52,687 nt of DNA from an uncultured Clostridia bacterium (GTDB lineage: Bacteria > Bacillota > Clostridia > Christensenellales > UBA1242): contig CANQUB010000004.1 of assembly GCA_947626955.1 (NCBI GenBank), forward strand, positions 1 through 52,687. Reading direction: 5' to 3'. The notes below the pieces were generated by a model. It did not search any database, had not been told where the DNA came from, and worked only from the letters and a program-made list of their open reading frames with translations. Shown here one piece after another: positions 18,943 through 28,027 of this stretch. The translations under genes and the position numbers were made by a program. The first letter of the stretch is position 1. Every line of letters starts with the position of its first letter.

Positions 18943-19029
18943 TTAAAAAAATAATTTTTACTATACTTTATAAAATATTTATTTAATTTATTTTAGCATC
19001 AAAATTTTATATTGTTTAAAAACTAATAA

Positions 19030-19911
19030 TCAAATCTTAAAATACTCTAACCATTGTTTATATTTATCTTGGGCGGCGAGGCAGGTGTCAGTTAGATAGC
19101 CTCGCTCTGTTTTCCATTCTTTTAAACCACGATAATAATAAAATTTAAACTCATCCTCTATTATAAATGGAATAATATTATTTGCAAGGCATTCTTTAAA
19201 CATAATCAAACGCCCTACTCTGCCATTGCCATCTTGAAAAGGATGTATTCTCTCAAACTGCTCGTGAAATTCAATTATATCATTGATGGTTTTGGACTGT
19301 TTTGCATTATACTTTGTCAAAAGTTTTTTAATTTCTTCTGCGACTTTTTCCGGTGGACAGGTTTCGTTGCCACCAACTTCATTTGGTCTGGATTTATATT
19401 CACCAACATTAAACCAATCTTTTCGGCTATCGCTCGTACCTGATTTTAATGTGTAATGTAACTCTTTAATAAATTTTTCTGTTAAAGGCTTTTTCGCATT
19501 ATCAATAACCATATCAACGCACTTAAAGTGATTATTCGTTTCCACAATATCATCAACCTTCACGCCATTGGTTTCGCCGAGTGTGTTGGTTTCAAAAATC
19601 ATTCGAGTTTGGTCTTCAGTAAGCGTGCTGCCCTCAATGTGATTTGAATTATAAGTGAGTGCAATTTGCGTTTTATGATAAATTCCACCCTTGAGTTTCA
19701 TATCCTTTTCTTCTTTTAATCTATTAAGAAGTGGATTATCACTAAATTCTTTATGCTCTACCCTTTCTGGTTTTTCTGCATCCTCCGGAATAATCCAAGT
19801 TTTGCCTTTAAGTTCAGCTCCTTTTACTCTGCCTTGCTGACAATAATTTCGCACAGACCTTTCACTTATATTCCATTTTTTTGCAATTTCACTTGCCGTT
19901 AAAAATCCCAT
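19030..19911 (-). CDS. Fic family protein with N-terminal helix-turn-helix
   Basis: HPFQDGNGRVGR Fic motif; inhibitory motif SNHIEG; N-terminal 'TASEIAKKWNISERSVRNYCQQGRVKGAELKGKTWIIP' MerR/excisionase-like HTH. Confidence 0.9.
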   Translation of the reverse strand: MGFLTASEIAKKWNISERSVRNYCQQGRVKGAELKGKTWIIPEDAEKPERVEHKEFSDNPLLNRLKEEKDMKLKGGIYHKTQIALTYNSNHIEGSTLTEDQTRMIFETNTLGETNGVKVDDIVETNNHFKCVDMVIDNAKKPLTEKFIKELHYTLKSGTSDSRKDWFNVGEYKSRPNEVGGNETCPPEKVAEEIKKLLTKYNAKQSKTINDIIEFHEQFERIHPFQDGNGRVGRLIMFKECLANNIIPFIIEDEFKFYYYRGLKEWKTERGYLTDTCLAAQDKYKQWLEYFKI

Positions 19912-19937
19912 AAATTACCTCATTTTCATACAAATAA

Positions 19938-19966
19938 ATTATATCCTATATCGGCAATTAAGTCAA
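19938..19966 (-). promoter_or_regulatory. fic promoter with operator half-site in spacer
   Basis: Minus: TTGACT-TAATTGCCGATATAGGA(17)-TATAAT; GAGG SD before ATG at 19911. Confidence 0.75.
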
Positions 19967-19984
19967 TAAAATTACATATATATT

Positions 19985-20002
19985 ATTGCCGATATCGGCA
20001 AT
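19985..20002. promoter_or_regulatory. Perfect 18-bp palindrome ATTGCCGATATCGGCAAT (candidate operator)
   Basis: Half-site ATATCGGCAATT recurs at 19948-19959. Confidence 0.65.
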
Positions 20003-20215
20003 TTTATAAAAAATAATCTGGTGATTATATCCTAAACTTTTGAAATAATTATACACCTATTTACACCTAATGGGATAGTTTTGGGCAGAACACAAGAGGT
20101 TTAGAGCGGTTTTTCGGGTTGTGGCAGTGGATTTTTGGTCGGGTGCTTATATGTTATATTATTATAACTTTTTAAAAATAAAATTTGTTATTATTATAAA
20201 ACTTTTAACAAAAGA

Positions 20216-20236
20216 AAAAGCCGATAAAATCGGCAT
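20216..20236 (-). terminator. Terminator after tRNA-Thr
   Basis: Minus: GCCGATTTTATCGGC-TTTTTC. Confidence 0.7.
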
Positions 20237-20240
20237 TTGG

Positions 20241-20313
20241 AGCTGGTGAAGGGATTCGAACCCTTGGTCCCGTGATTACGAATCACGTGCTTTACCAACT
20301 AAGCTACACCAGC
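20241..20313 (-). tRNA. tRNA-Thr (anticodon CGT)
   Basis: GCTGGTGTAGCTTAGTTGGTAAAGCACGTGATTCGTAATCACGGGACCAAGGGTTCGAATCCCTTCACCAGCT cloverleaf. Confidence 0.93.
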
Positions 20314-20358
20314 ATTTTAGGTGTAAAATACACCTAATTTTTTATTAAGTTTTTTGAT

Positions 20359-20406
20359 GCGATTCAGTTTACGAATCAATTGCTCTACCCCTGAGCCACA
20401 CCAGCA
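20359..20406 (-). pseudogene. Truncated tRNA-Thr 5' half
   Basis: Minus: TGCTGGTGTGGCTCAGGGGTAGAGCAATTGATTCGTAAACTGAATCGC; acceptor 5' strand, D-arm and anticodon loop only. Confidence 0.7.
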
Positions 20407-20474
20407 TAGGTTATTTTAACAATAAGTATTATAACAAAAGATCTTGAATTTTTAAACCTCTTTAATAAAATTTT

Positions 20475-21086
20475 CTAAAGTTTTAATTCACACTTGATTG
20501 CGTCATCTAGGTGCGAAATAAAGTCGCGCGCCATATCCTTTGTTCCAACAATACTGCCGTAGTGAGTTGGAATTACAAGACGCGGATGAATTTTATTCGC
20601 TGCATTGGCGGCCTCGATCGCTGTCATTGTAAAAGTTCCGCCTATTGGCAGTAGCAACACATCGGGATACTTGATCTCTAGCAGTTCACTCGTTGCATCG
20701 GTGTCGCCGGTAACAACAACACTTTTGCCCTCAATTTTCAAAATGTATCCAACCCAGTTATTTTCCCGTGGGTGGAATTTTTTGTTTGTGTTATAGGCTG
20801 GAAAAGTTTTGAACTTTATACCCTCTATTTCATAGCACTTGTTTGGCTCGACATAAAGAGCTTCGCCAAGCCCAGCGATCACAAATTCTTCTTTCATAAA
20901 TAGCGGGCAAACGAACTTGGTCGAAGGGGTCGCAATCATGTCTATATCCTTTTTTGAGAAGTGGTCATAATGAGGATGAGTGATGAAAATTAATTTGGCC
21001 GCACCTCTATCTTTTATATTGAGCGGGTCAAAATATATTTCATCATTTATGCAAATTGAGCTGTGATAATTTACTTTAATTTCCAA
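20475..21086 (-). CDS. MBL-fold metal-dependent hydrolase
   Basis: 'LIFITHPHYDHFSKKDID', 'VVVTGDTDAT', 'LVIPTHYGSIVG'. Confidence 0.88.
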   Translation of the reverse strand: MEIKVNYHSSICINDEIYFDPLNIKDRGAAKLIFITHPHYDHFSKKDIDMIATPSTKFVCPLFMKEEFVIAGLGEALYVEPNKCYEIEGIKFKTFPAYNTNKKFHPRENNWVGYILKIEGKSVVVTGDTDATSELLEIKYPDVLLLPIGGTFTMTAIEAANAANKIHPRLVIPTHYGSIVGTKDMARDFISHLDDAIKCELKL

Positions 21087-21172
21087 TTTTTTATGCCTCT
21101 ATTCAAAAATTTTCGTGTAAATAGCAGTTTTGACTGCGTTTTTTATGTTTAAAATGGCCGTTTTTGCGTTTT

Positions 21173-21601
21173 TTAGAATTCTAATATCCAAATGTTTTCT
21201 TGCTTGTGACCCTGCTCATAAAGCTCATGACCGACGGGGACATCTACGACTTCTTTTAGTGTGCAGCCAAGTTTTTCGCACACACGCATGCTTGCATGAT
21301 TGTTAGGGTCATTGGTGATAATTATGCTATGCATATGGTTTTTTAGAAAGACCTTTTTTAAAAGCTGAACAGCCTCGACAGCGTAGCCATTCCCCCGCCA
21401 CGGCTCCTCTATTGAAAAACCGCTGTTGCCAATATAGTAGAAATAGTCGTTCATGCCAAGTTTGGCCGAGCACTCACCAATCTTTACTGGGAATTTGCCG
21501 TTTAGCAAAATGTTATAATACAAGATTGGCATGGGCTTATCCAGTATCTCGTAAAGCCTGAGGGTGATTCTCTTTCCCTTTATCTTTTGCACAATTTTCA
21601 C
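21173..21601 (-). CDS. GNAT family N-acetyltransferase
   Basis: 'FSIEEPWRGNGYAVEAVQLLKKVFLKNHMHSIIITNDPNNHASMRVCEKLGC'. Confidence 0.85.
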   Translation of the reverse strand: MKIVQKIKGKRITLRLYEILDKPMPILYYNILLNGKFPVKIGECSAKLGMNDYFYYIGNSGFSIEEPWRGNGYAVEAVQLLKKVFLKNHMHSIIITNDPNNHASMRVCEKLGCTLKEVVDVPVGHELYEQGHKQENIWILEF

Positions 21602-21723
21602 GCAAATTACCTCGTTTCTATTCTATAATAAATTGCTGTGTTTGGCAATCAAATAATCAATTTTTACCAACTTTGGTTTATCACTTGCCTACATAATAAA
21701 AAATTGATATAATAATCACAGTT

Positions 21724-21797
21724 GCGGGTGTAGTACATCGGTAGTACGTGAGCTTCCCAAGCTTATGAGGTGGGTTCGACTCCCATCACCCGCTCCA
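21724..21797 (+). tRNA. tRNA-Gly (anticodon CCC), CCA encoded
   Basis: GCGGGTGTAGTACATCGGTAGTACGTGAGCTTCCCAAGCTTATGAGGTGGGTTCGACTCCCATCACCCGCTCCA. Confidence 0.93.
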
Positions 21798-21835
21798 TAA
21801 TAAAATAAACCACCAATGGTGGATTATTTTATTAT
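21798..21835 (+). terminator. Terminator after tRNA-Gly
   Basis: AATAAAATAAACCACC-AAT-GGTGGATTATTTTATT. Confidence 0.65.
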
Positions 21836-22050
21836 AAAGCTAGTAATGCGAGAGGGCTCACTAATCACCATTTCGCATGAGCGTAGCGAAGGTGAAATGG
21901 AGAGGAGAAATTTGGTTTAGTCATGGGCAGGTTTGCCTTGGCAAAGCTGCTAAAAAACCAAGCCAAATTTCGACGAGGTTCGACTCCCATCGACCGTACG
22001 GCTAGACCACTTCCCATTTTAAAAACCACAATAAAAAAGGAGTAATATTT

Positions 22051-22617
22051 ATGAGAAAAAGTATAAAAACAACTGAGGCGATCTTCCCTATGCCCGTGCT
22101 GATGATTGCCACTTATAATAGTGACGGCACAATCAATGTCATGAACGCAGCTTGGGGCATGATGCTTGAAAGAGACCATGTTGTGCTGAATTTGTCCGAG
22201 TATCACAAGACGGTGGAAAACATCAAACGAAATAAAGCTTTCACGGTAAGTATTGCCGACTCTAAGCACACCATGCAGGCCGATTATTTTGGCGTTGTTT
22301 CGGGTAACGACACCCCAGACAAGTTTAGTCGTAGCGGCTTGACAGCCACAAAGTCCAGCCTTGTAAACGCTCCAATTATAGACGAGTTCCCTATTTGCAT
22401 GGAATGTGAATTTGTAGAGTTCCAGGGCGACCAATATGGTTGCGGCGTGGTTGGAAAAGTGATCAATGTCACTGCCGACCAAAAGGTTTTAAATGGCGAC
22501 AAGGTAGACATTGCAAAGCTTGACGCCATCGCCTTTGACCCATACACCCACGGCTACTACAAGATTGGCGAGCGTGTTGGCAACGCTTTTAGCGATGGGC
22601 TAAAATTGAAAAAATAA
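22051..22617 (+). CDS. Flavin reductase family protein
   Basis: 'PMPVLMIATYNSDGTINVMNAAWGMM...NLSEYHKTVENIKRNKAFTVSIAD'. Confidence 0.88.
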   Translation: MRKSIKTTEAIFPMPVLMIATYNSDGTINVMNAAWGMMLERDHVVLNLSEYHKTVENIKRNKAFTVSIADSKHTMQADYFGVVSGNDTPDKFSRSGLTATKSSLVNAPIIDEFPICMECEFVEFQGDQYGCGVVGKVINVTADQKVLNGDKVDIAKLDAIAFDPYTHGYYKIGERVGNAFSDGLKLKK

Positions 22618-22630
22618 AAAATAAACATAG

Positions 22631-22662
22631 AAAAAGACGGCTGCTAAGCCGTCTTTATTTTT
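22631..22662. terminator. Bidirectional terminator between convergent genes
   Basis: AAAGACGGCT-GCTA-AGCCGTCTTT followed by T tract. Confidence 0.85.
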
Positions 22663-22666
22663 TTGC

Positions 22667-23296
22667 TTATTTTTCGGTCTTGTCACCCGAGCTGATGTAA
22701 CTTTTAATTTCCTTGTAAAGTTCGTATGGGTTTTGCACGTGAGCAATGACGTAGGTGTTGTTTGCTGTCATTGGGCTTGATGCGCTACCAAAGCGGAGCG
22801 TGCCGGTGTTCTTTTGCAGCATTTTGTCGAGCAGGCTGACATAAACGTCGCTAGCACCGATGTTTTTAAGGTCCAGGCTCTTAAAGTCCACGCCGATTAT
22901 TCCTGTGCGGATGACAACACGTTTGTTGGTTACGACATAGATGGTGTGCTTTACGTAGAGCCATGTGAACACTAGGCAAAGCACAAGGCCTAGCACAAAC
23001 ACTGCCGATACCACAACTGCGGCAACCACAAGTTCGCTGCCCACCAAGGCCTCTCCGTTCTCGTCAGGCAGACAAATTGCTAGTAGCATTAGTCCCAAAA
23101 ATAACAGCAGTGGCAAGCCAAATGTCATGAGTCTTGAAAAATAGACTTTGCCTTTGTGCGGCTTTATGGCTTTTACAATTTTTTCATCCTCGTCTAGGAC
23201 AGGGTCAAAAGCGCGCACAATTTCGTCGTTTACGGCCTCGGCCTTTGATGCCCTTTTCTTGCCAACCTCCTCACTGGACAAATCTTTATTTTCCAT
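22667..23296 (-). CDS. PH domain-containing (bPH2/YdbS-like) membrane protein
   Basis: Two TM segments then 'YVVTNKRVVIRTGIIGVDFKSLDLKNIGASDV'. Confidence 0.75.
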   Translation of the reverse strand: MENKDLSSEEVGKKRASKAEAVNDEIVRAFDPVLDEDEKIVKAIKPHKGKVYFSRLMTFGLPLLLFLGLMLLAICLPDENGEALVGSELVVAAVVVSAVFVLGLVLCLVFTWLYVKHTIYVVTNKRVVIRTGIIGVDFKSLDLKNIGASDVYVSLLDKMLQKNTGTLRFGSASSPMTANNTYVIAHVQNPYELYKEIKSYISSGDKTEK

Positions 23297-23921
23297 TTTT
23301 CTTCCTCCTTTTCCTCTTTTCTTCTAATTGTTTGTCAAAGTCGGCCCGGAGCTTTTCCATGACCTCGGTCAAGCGGTTGGTGTTTTGTTCAAGTTCTTCT
23401 TTTGTAAGCCTTTTGGGGTCTGCCCCCACAATCTCGAAGGGCTCACCAACCAAGATATAGTTTTTATGAAAAACTCGCACCTTGTTATATATAATTATAG
23501 GCAAAATAAATGTTTCGCCCTTAGATGCAAAGGTTATTGCCCCGCTTTTTATGTCAAGAAGTTTTTCGTCGGTCTTGTTTCTCGTCCCCTCAGGAAAAAC
23601 CCCAAGAACGTTTTTGTCTTTAATGGCCTTTAACGATGCTTTGAAGGAAGCCACCTCGGGCTTGTCTCGGTTTACCGATATTGTCCCCATTCTTTTTAGT
23701 ATATAGCCCGAAAACTTGTTTTTAAACAACTCCTTTTTTGCAAGGAAGCGAATCTTTTTGTGCAGGTATATATCAAGAATGATTGCGTCCCAGTTTGTGG
23801 TATGGTTGCTGGTCAAAACATAGCCGCCCTTTTTTGGCAAATTCTTCTTGCCGATGATCTTGGTCGGGCACAAAATGCGGATTGGCAAATATAACAATGC
23901 AAAAGCTAATACAAATAACAT
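23286..23921 (-). CDS. 1-acyl-sn-glycerol-3-phosphate acyltransferase (PlsC-like)
   Basis: NHTTNWD and FPEGTRNKT motifs. Confidence 0.9.
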   Translation of the reverse strand: MLFVLAFALLYLPIRILCPTKIIGKKNLPKKGGYVLTSNHTTNWDAIILDIYLHKKIRFLAKKELFKNKFSGYILKRMGTISVNRDKPEVASFKASLKAIKDKNVLGVFPEGTRNKTDEKLLDIKSGAITFASKGETFILPIIIYNKVRVFHKNYILVGEPFEIVGADPKRLTKEELEQNTNRLTEVMEKLRADFDKQLEEKRKRRKKNGK

Positions 23922-23930
23922 CTTTCCCTC

Positions 23931-25154
23931 CTAAAAGTCACTGGCACAAGCGGCCGCTGTCGAAAAGGCAATTTGAAGATTGAATCCGCCCGTTAAGGCG
24001 TCGACATCCAGCACTTCGCCAATAAAATATAGCCTTTTGACCAGTTTGCTCTCCATGCTCTTTGGCTTAATCTCTTTCACGCACACGCCACCGCTTGTTA
24101 TGACCGCCCTGTCGACATCGTCTAGCCCCTTGTAGTCAAGAGTGAAATTTTTGAGCATTTTGACAAGTGCCTCACGCTCCTCGTGGCTAAGCTGGTTGAC
24201 CTTTTTGGTCTTTAAAATATTGAGCCTTTTGGCAAAAACATCAACAAGCGCCTGAGGCAAAAGCCCGGAAAGCAAACTGGAAAACTGCTTGGATTTTAGC
24301 TCGGTTATATCTCGAGTGATGCGTTGAAAAAGTGCAAATTCGTCGAGCGCAGGCTTAAAATCTATGCTCAAAACAAGGTTTTGAGGCAAAATTCTGTTGA
24401 TATAGCTTGAAAGCGACAGCACGATTGGGCCGCTTATTCCCTGCCCGGTAAACAGCATTTCGCCTATTGGTGACTGGTAGACAAGCTTGCCATTACTGGT
24501 GGCCTTTACCACCACATTTTTTAGCGACAGCCCGCTCAAATTTTTAAGGTCTTTGTCATTTAGTAGCACTGCCGACAGCCCGCCAACCGGCTCAATTATC
24601 TTGTGCCCGGCAGCCTTTGCAAATTTATATCCGTCACCCGTGCTGCCAGTAAGCTTATATGTTATGCCGCCAGTTGCCACGACTACGGCGTCGCAATCAA
24701 TCACATTGCCGCCTTCCAAAGTCACTCCGCAAGCCTGCCCATCATTAATGTTTATGCTGGTCACTTTGGTGTTTAGTCTAACATCCACTCTAAGTTCTTT
24801 CAGCCCTTTTTCCATGGCACGAGTAATGTCGCTGGCTTTGTCACTGATTGGAAAGACACGCTCTCCCCTTTCAACCTTCAGCGGCACGCCAAGGTTTTCG
24901 AAGTAGGCACGAGTGTCGGCCGAGTTGAACCTTATTTCACTAGACATTATGAACTTGGCGTTGTTCACAACATTATTTAAAAAGGCGTTGCCAGTTGCGG
25001 CGTTTGTTAAATTGCATCGGCCCTTGCCGGTTATGTAGAGCTTTTTGCCAAGTTTTTCATTTTTCTCAAGCAAAATGACCTCATGGCCTTTTTCAGCTAT
25101 GAGTAGGCTGGCAAAGCAGCCCGATGCACCACCACCGACAACAACAACTTTCAT
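23931..25154 (-). CDS. NAD(P)/FAD-dependent oxidoreductase (HI0933-like)
   Basis: 'VVVGGGASGCFASLLIAEKGHEVILLEKNEKLGKKLYITGKGRCNLTN'. Confidence 0.93.
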   Translation of the reverse strand: MKVVVVGGGASGCFASLLIAEKGHEVILLEKNEKLGKKLYITGKGRCNLTNAATGNAFLNNVVNNAKFIMSSEIRFNSADTRAYFENLGVPLKVERGERVFPISDKASDITRAMEKGLKELRVDVRLNTKVTSININDGQACGVTLEGGNVIDCDAVVVATGGITYKLTGSTGDGYKFAKAAGHKIIEPVGGLSAVLLNDKDLKNLSGLSLKNVVVKATSNGKLVYQSPIGEMLFTGQGISGPIVLSLSSYINRILPQNLVLSIDFKPALDEFALFQRITRDITELKSKQFSSLLSGLLPQALVDVFAKRLNILKTKKVNQLSHEEREALVKMLKNFTLDYKGLDDVDRAVITSGGVCVKEIKPKSMESKLVKRLYFIGEVLDVDALTGGFNLQIAFSTAAACASDF

Positions 25155-25162
25155 TTGTTCTC

Positions 25163-25867
25163 CTACAAGGATTTTAGATACAGCACCTCACGGGTGTTAA
25201 GGGGTCTAACTGCCCCACGCGAAAGCCCACCAAGCTTTAGATCACCAATTTGAGTGCGTTTTAGAAAACTTACATGAAGACCGCAAGCCTCAAACATCTT
25301 GCGAATTTGCCTATTCTTGCCCTCGTTAATGACCACTTCTAAGCGGGTCTCTTTTTCAAGTTTTTCCAAGATTTTCATCTTGCATTTATTGAGCCTTACT
25401 CCATCGATGACCACGCCGGCACGCATGACGGCCAGCTGGCTTTCTTGAACCTGCCCTTCAACTTTTACGACATAGGTCTTGTTGACCTCATGCGAAGGGT
25501 GAGTTAAATTAAAAGCCAAATCCCCGTCGCTAGTTAGAAGCAGCAGTCCCTCACTGTCGTAGTCAAGCCTGCCAACGGGCTTTGCCCCTTTATACTCGCT
25601 TGGCACAAGATCCATAACCGTTTTGCGGCCACGGTCGTCGCTCAGGGCAGTGATGTAGCCCTTGGGCTTGTGCATCATAATATATATAAACTCGCCCGAC
25701 GGCTTAACCACATTTTCATCAACAGTGACGACGGCATTTTCGGGCACAATGAAAGCAAGGTCAAAGACCACTTTTTGGTTGCATTTGACCTTACCCTGTC
25801 TAACTAAGTCCTCACATTTGCGGCGTGAACCCAAACCGCACGAGGCTAAATACTTATTGATACGCAT
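25163..25867 (-). CDS. rRNA pseudouridine synthase (RluB/RsuA family)
   Basis: S4 domain then 'PVGRLDYDSEGLLLLTSDGDLAFNLTHP', 'EGKNRQIRKMFEACG'. Confidence 0.93.
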   Translation of the reverse strand: MRINKYLASCGLGSRRKCEDLVRQGKVKCNQKVVFDLAFIVPENAVVTVDENVVKPSGEFIYIMMHKPKGYITALSDDRGRKTVMDLVPSEYKGAKPVGRLDYDSEGLLLLTSDGDLAFNLTHPSHEVNKTYVVKVEGQVQESQLAVMRAGVVIDGVRLNKCKMKILEKLEKETRLEVVINEGKNRQIRKMFEACGLHVSFLKRTQIGDLKLGGLSRGAVRPLNTREVLYLKSL

Positions 25868-27013
25868 CTAAAACTTCTCTATAATTTTATCTAATTGTGG
25901 GGAAATTCCTTTTTGTTCCACCTCTTCTATATTATATATTTTTTCGGAAAAAATCAACTGTTTTTCAAGATAGACCTCGATCTGCCCTATCTCGTCGCCA
26001 ACTTTCAGTGGTGCCTCGGCGTCATCTATGTTAACTTTCATTTTGACCTTGCCACGCTCGTCTTCGCTTAGCGGATAGTAAAGGTCATTTTTTACCAAAG
26101 CTTTAACGCTTTCAACTTCTCCATGCTCGACTTTAGCCTCACTAACCTGCTGCCCAGCCGAAACCAAGCGGCACAGCTTGTATTCTTTAAAACTATTATC
26201 AAGCAAACGCTGGCATTCTTCGAACATAGGCCCGCAATTTAGAAGCACGCACACCAGTTGCATACCATCCCGCGTGGCACTGCCAACAAAGCAACGCCCG
26301 GCCTTTTTGGTGTAACCCGTCTTTACTCCGTCAGCACCTTCGAACTCGCTAAGCATACGGTTTTTGTTTTTAAGGTTGCGACTAAATTTGGACTTCAGTT
26401 CATTTCTTATTGTGTGCTGCTTGGTCGAGACAATTTTTGCAAACTCAGGGTTTTTAAGAGCGTGGGCAGTAATCTTTGCAAGCTCCCTGGCCGATGTGTA
26501 ATGATCCTCGGCTGGCAGGCCATGCGGATTCATAAGATGAGTGTCCTCGTAGCCAGCCGCATGAAGGTAGTCATTTACGTCCTCCACAAATTTTTCCTCG
26601 CTGCCTGAGGTTGCAATGGCAAGAGCCACCGCACTGTCGTTGCCACTTCTTAGCATGAGACCGTATAGAAGCTCACGAATTGTCAAGTGCTCACCCTCTT
26701 TAAGGCCTATGCTTGTTCCCTCAATCCCGGTGGCCTCTTTTGGAATGGTGAACTCACGGTTGAGATCACCCACGTGCTCAATCACATATATGGCAGTGAT
26801 AATCTTTGTGGTGCTTGCCATGGGCAACCTTTCGTCTTCATTATAGGCATTTAGCACCCTACCACTTTCTTTTTCAATAACTGCCATGGCCTTGTAACTT
26901 GGCTTGCTTTCAGCCTGGGCAAAACTGAAATTAGTTTTTTGAAAAAACGCAAAAATTAATGAAAACAGTGTGAAAAATGCAAAAATAATGGCAAATTTAT
27001 CATTTTTTCTCAT
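25868..27013 (-). CDS. D-alanyl-D-alanine carboxypeptidase (DacF/DacB-like)
   Basis: SxxK 'MASTTKIITA', 'RSGNDSAVALA', 'KTGYTKKAG'. Confidence 0.92.
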   Translation of the reverse strand: MRKNDKFAIIFAFFTLFSLIFAFFQKTNFSFAQAESKPSYKAMAVIEKESGRVLNAYNEDERLPMASTTKIITAIYVIEHVGDLNREFTIPKEATGIEGTSIGLKEGEHLTIRELLYGLMLRSGNDSAVALAIATSGSEEKFVEDVNDYLHAAGYEDTHLMNPHGLPAEDHYTSARELAKITAHALKNPEFAKIVSTKQHTIRNELKSKFSRNLKNKNRMLSEFEGADGVKTGYTKKAGRCFVGSATRDGMQLVCVLLNCGPMFEECQRLLDNSFKEYKLCRLVSAGQQVSEAKVEHGEVESVKALVKNDLYYPLSEDERGKVKMKVNIDDAEAPLKVGDEIGQIEVYLEKQLIFSEKIYNIEEVEQKGISPQLDKIIEKF

Positions 27014-27401
27014 TTTCGTCGCCCTTTTTAATAATTTTTGTAATGCTCTTTGTAATGTCTGGAACAGTGTCCATAAACTTTTCTAGCGGGCTCTTGTCGT
27101 CAACATAGATAAGTGAGCTTTCACCGTCTTTAATTTTTAAAAGGCCTATTGGCTGCATAGTTAGCCCCGCACCACTTCCTCCAGCAAAGGGATATTTGTT
27201 GGCGTCTTTGAAATTCTTGGCCTCAGTGCCATATTCTCCTCCACCGGCAACAAAGCCCATGGACACCTTGGTAAGCGGAATAATAAGCGTTCCATCTTTG
27301 GTCTCAAAGGGCACTCCTACCACTGTATTGCTCTCGGCCATACTCTTGATTTTGTCCATGGCCGAAGTCATAATTTCATTGATTTGATTTTCTTTTTCCA
27401 T
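27000..27401 (-). CDS. ytfJ: Sporulation protein YtfJ/GerW family
   Basis: 'NTVVGVPFETKDGTLIIPLTKVSMGFVAGGGEYG'. Confidence 0.92.
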   Translation of the reverse strand: MEKENQINEIMTSAMDKIKSMAESNTVVGVPFETKDGTLIIPLTKVSMGFVAGGGEYGTEAKNFKDANKYPFAGGSGAGLTMQPIGLLKIKDGESSLIYVDDKSPLEKFMDTVPDITKSITKIIKKGDENEKK

Positions 27402-27958
27402 TTCATATTCTCCTTTATTTTCATAAATAGATAGCTAAAATATGCGTAGGCAATCGACAAGAGCATATCAAGCAGCGAGAAGGCTATGACCAGCGAGCCG
27501 CTCAGCTCCAGCCTGTCTCGATCAAACGATGGCTTTAGCGACGAAAAGACCTTGATATGCTTATACTTGTTTATGAGCATTGCAATAAGCGCCGAGCTCA
27601 TGGCACTAAGGTAGCCACAAAGCATACTGATTACATATGCGTTATAGGTAGAGCCGCTGTCCACAAAAATTTCGAATTTTTTTATGTCGATTAGTTTGAG
27701 CATACAGGCAAAATACTTTTTGCGGATATAATTTTTCTTCTTCTTTTTCTTTTTCTTAACAGCGTTGTCGACCTCTAGCCTGCCTTCGCCGGTGATTCTA
27801 AACTTGGCACAAAACAGCTTTTGATACATCAGTTTTATGGAGCCAAAGCCCACATCCTCAAGCACATTGATATGCACCGCCGCCTTGATTTTTATGGGCA
27901 CTGTAAAGATTAGGATCACGAGCACAATTATGGCTATGGCAAGCAAAAGGCTTTTCAT
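27368..27958 (-). CDS. DUF2953 domain protein
   Basis: Position between scpB and ytfJ, N-terminal TM, poly-Lys stretch; start at MKSLLLAIA. Confidence 0.7.
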   Translation of the reverse strand: MKSLLLAIAIIVLVILIFTVPIKIKAAVHINVLEDVGFGSIKLMYQKLFCAKFRITGEGRLEVDNAVKKKKKKKKNYIRKKYFACMLKLIDIKKFEIFVDSGSTYNAYVISMLCGYLSAMSSALIAMLINKYKHIKVFSSLKPSFDRDRLELSGSLVIAFSLLDMLLSIAYAYFSYLFMKIKENMKWKKKIKSMKL

Positions 27959-27999
27959 AAAGTTAGATTGTGCTAAAAAACAATATTTATGCAAAAGAA

Positions 28000-28021
28000 A
28001 AAGCCGAGCCTAAGCTCGGCA
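28000..28021 (-). terminator. Intrinsic terminator-like hairpin downstream of scpB
   Basis: Minus: GCCGAGC-TTAG-GCTCGGC-TTTTTC. Confidence 0.7.
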
Positions 28022-28027
28022 AAGTTT

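Noticed and set aside
10000-20400. Integrase/transposase or tRNA 3'-end direct repeat (att site) for the island
   Set aside because: No recombinase ORF and no second copy of the tRNA-Thr 3' end found by eye at about 10.2-10.7 kb; mobile-element boundaries cannot be asserted.
27700-27780. Poly-Lys (KKKKKKKK) tract in the DUF2953 protein as a slippage site
   Set aside because: Codons are mixed on reading the DNA and basic linkers after the TM helix are common; not convincing.
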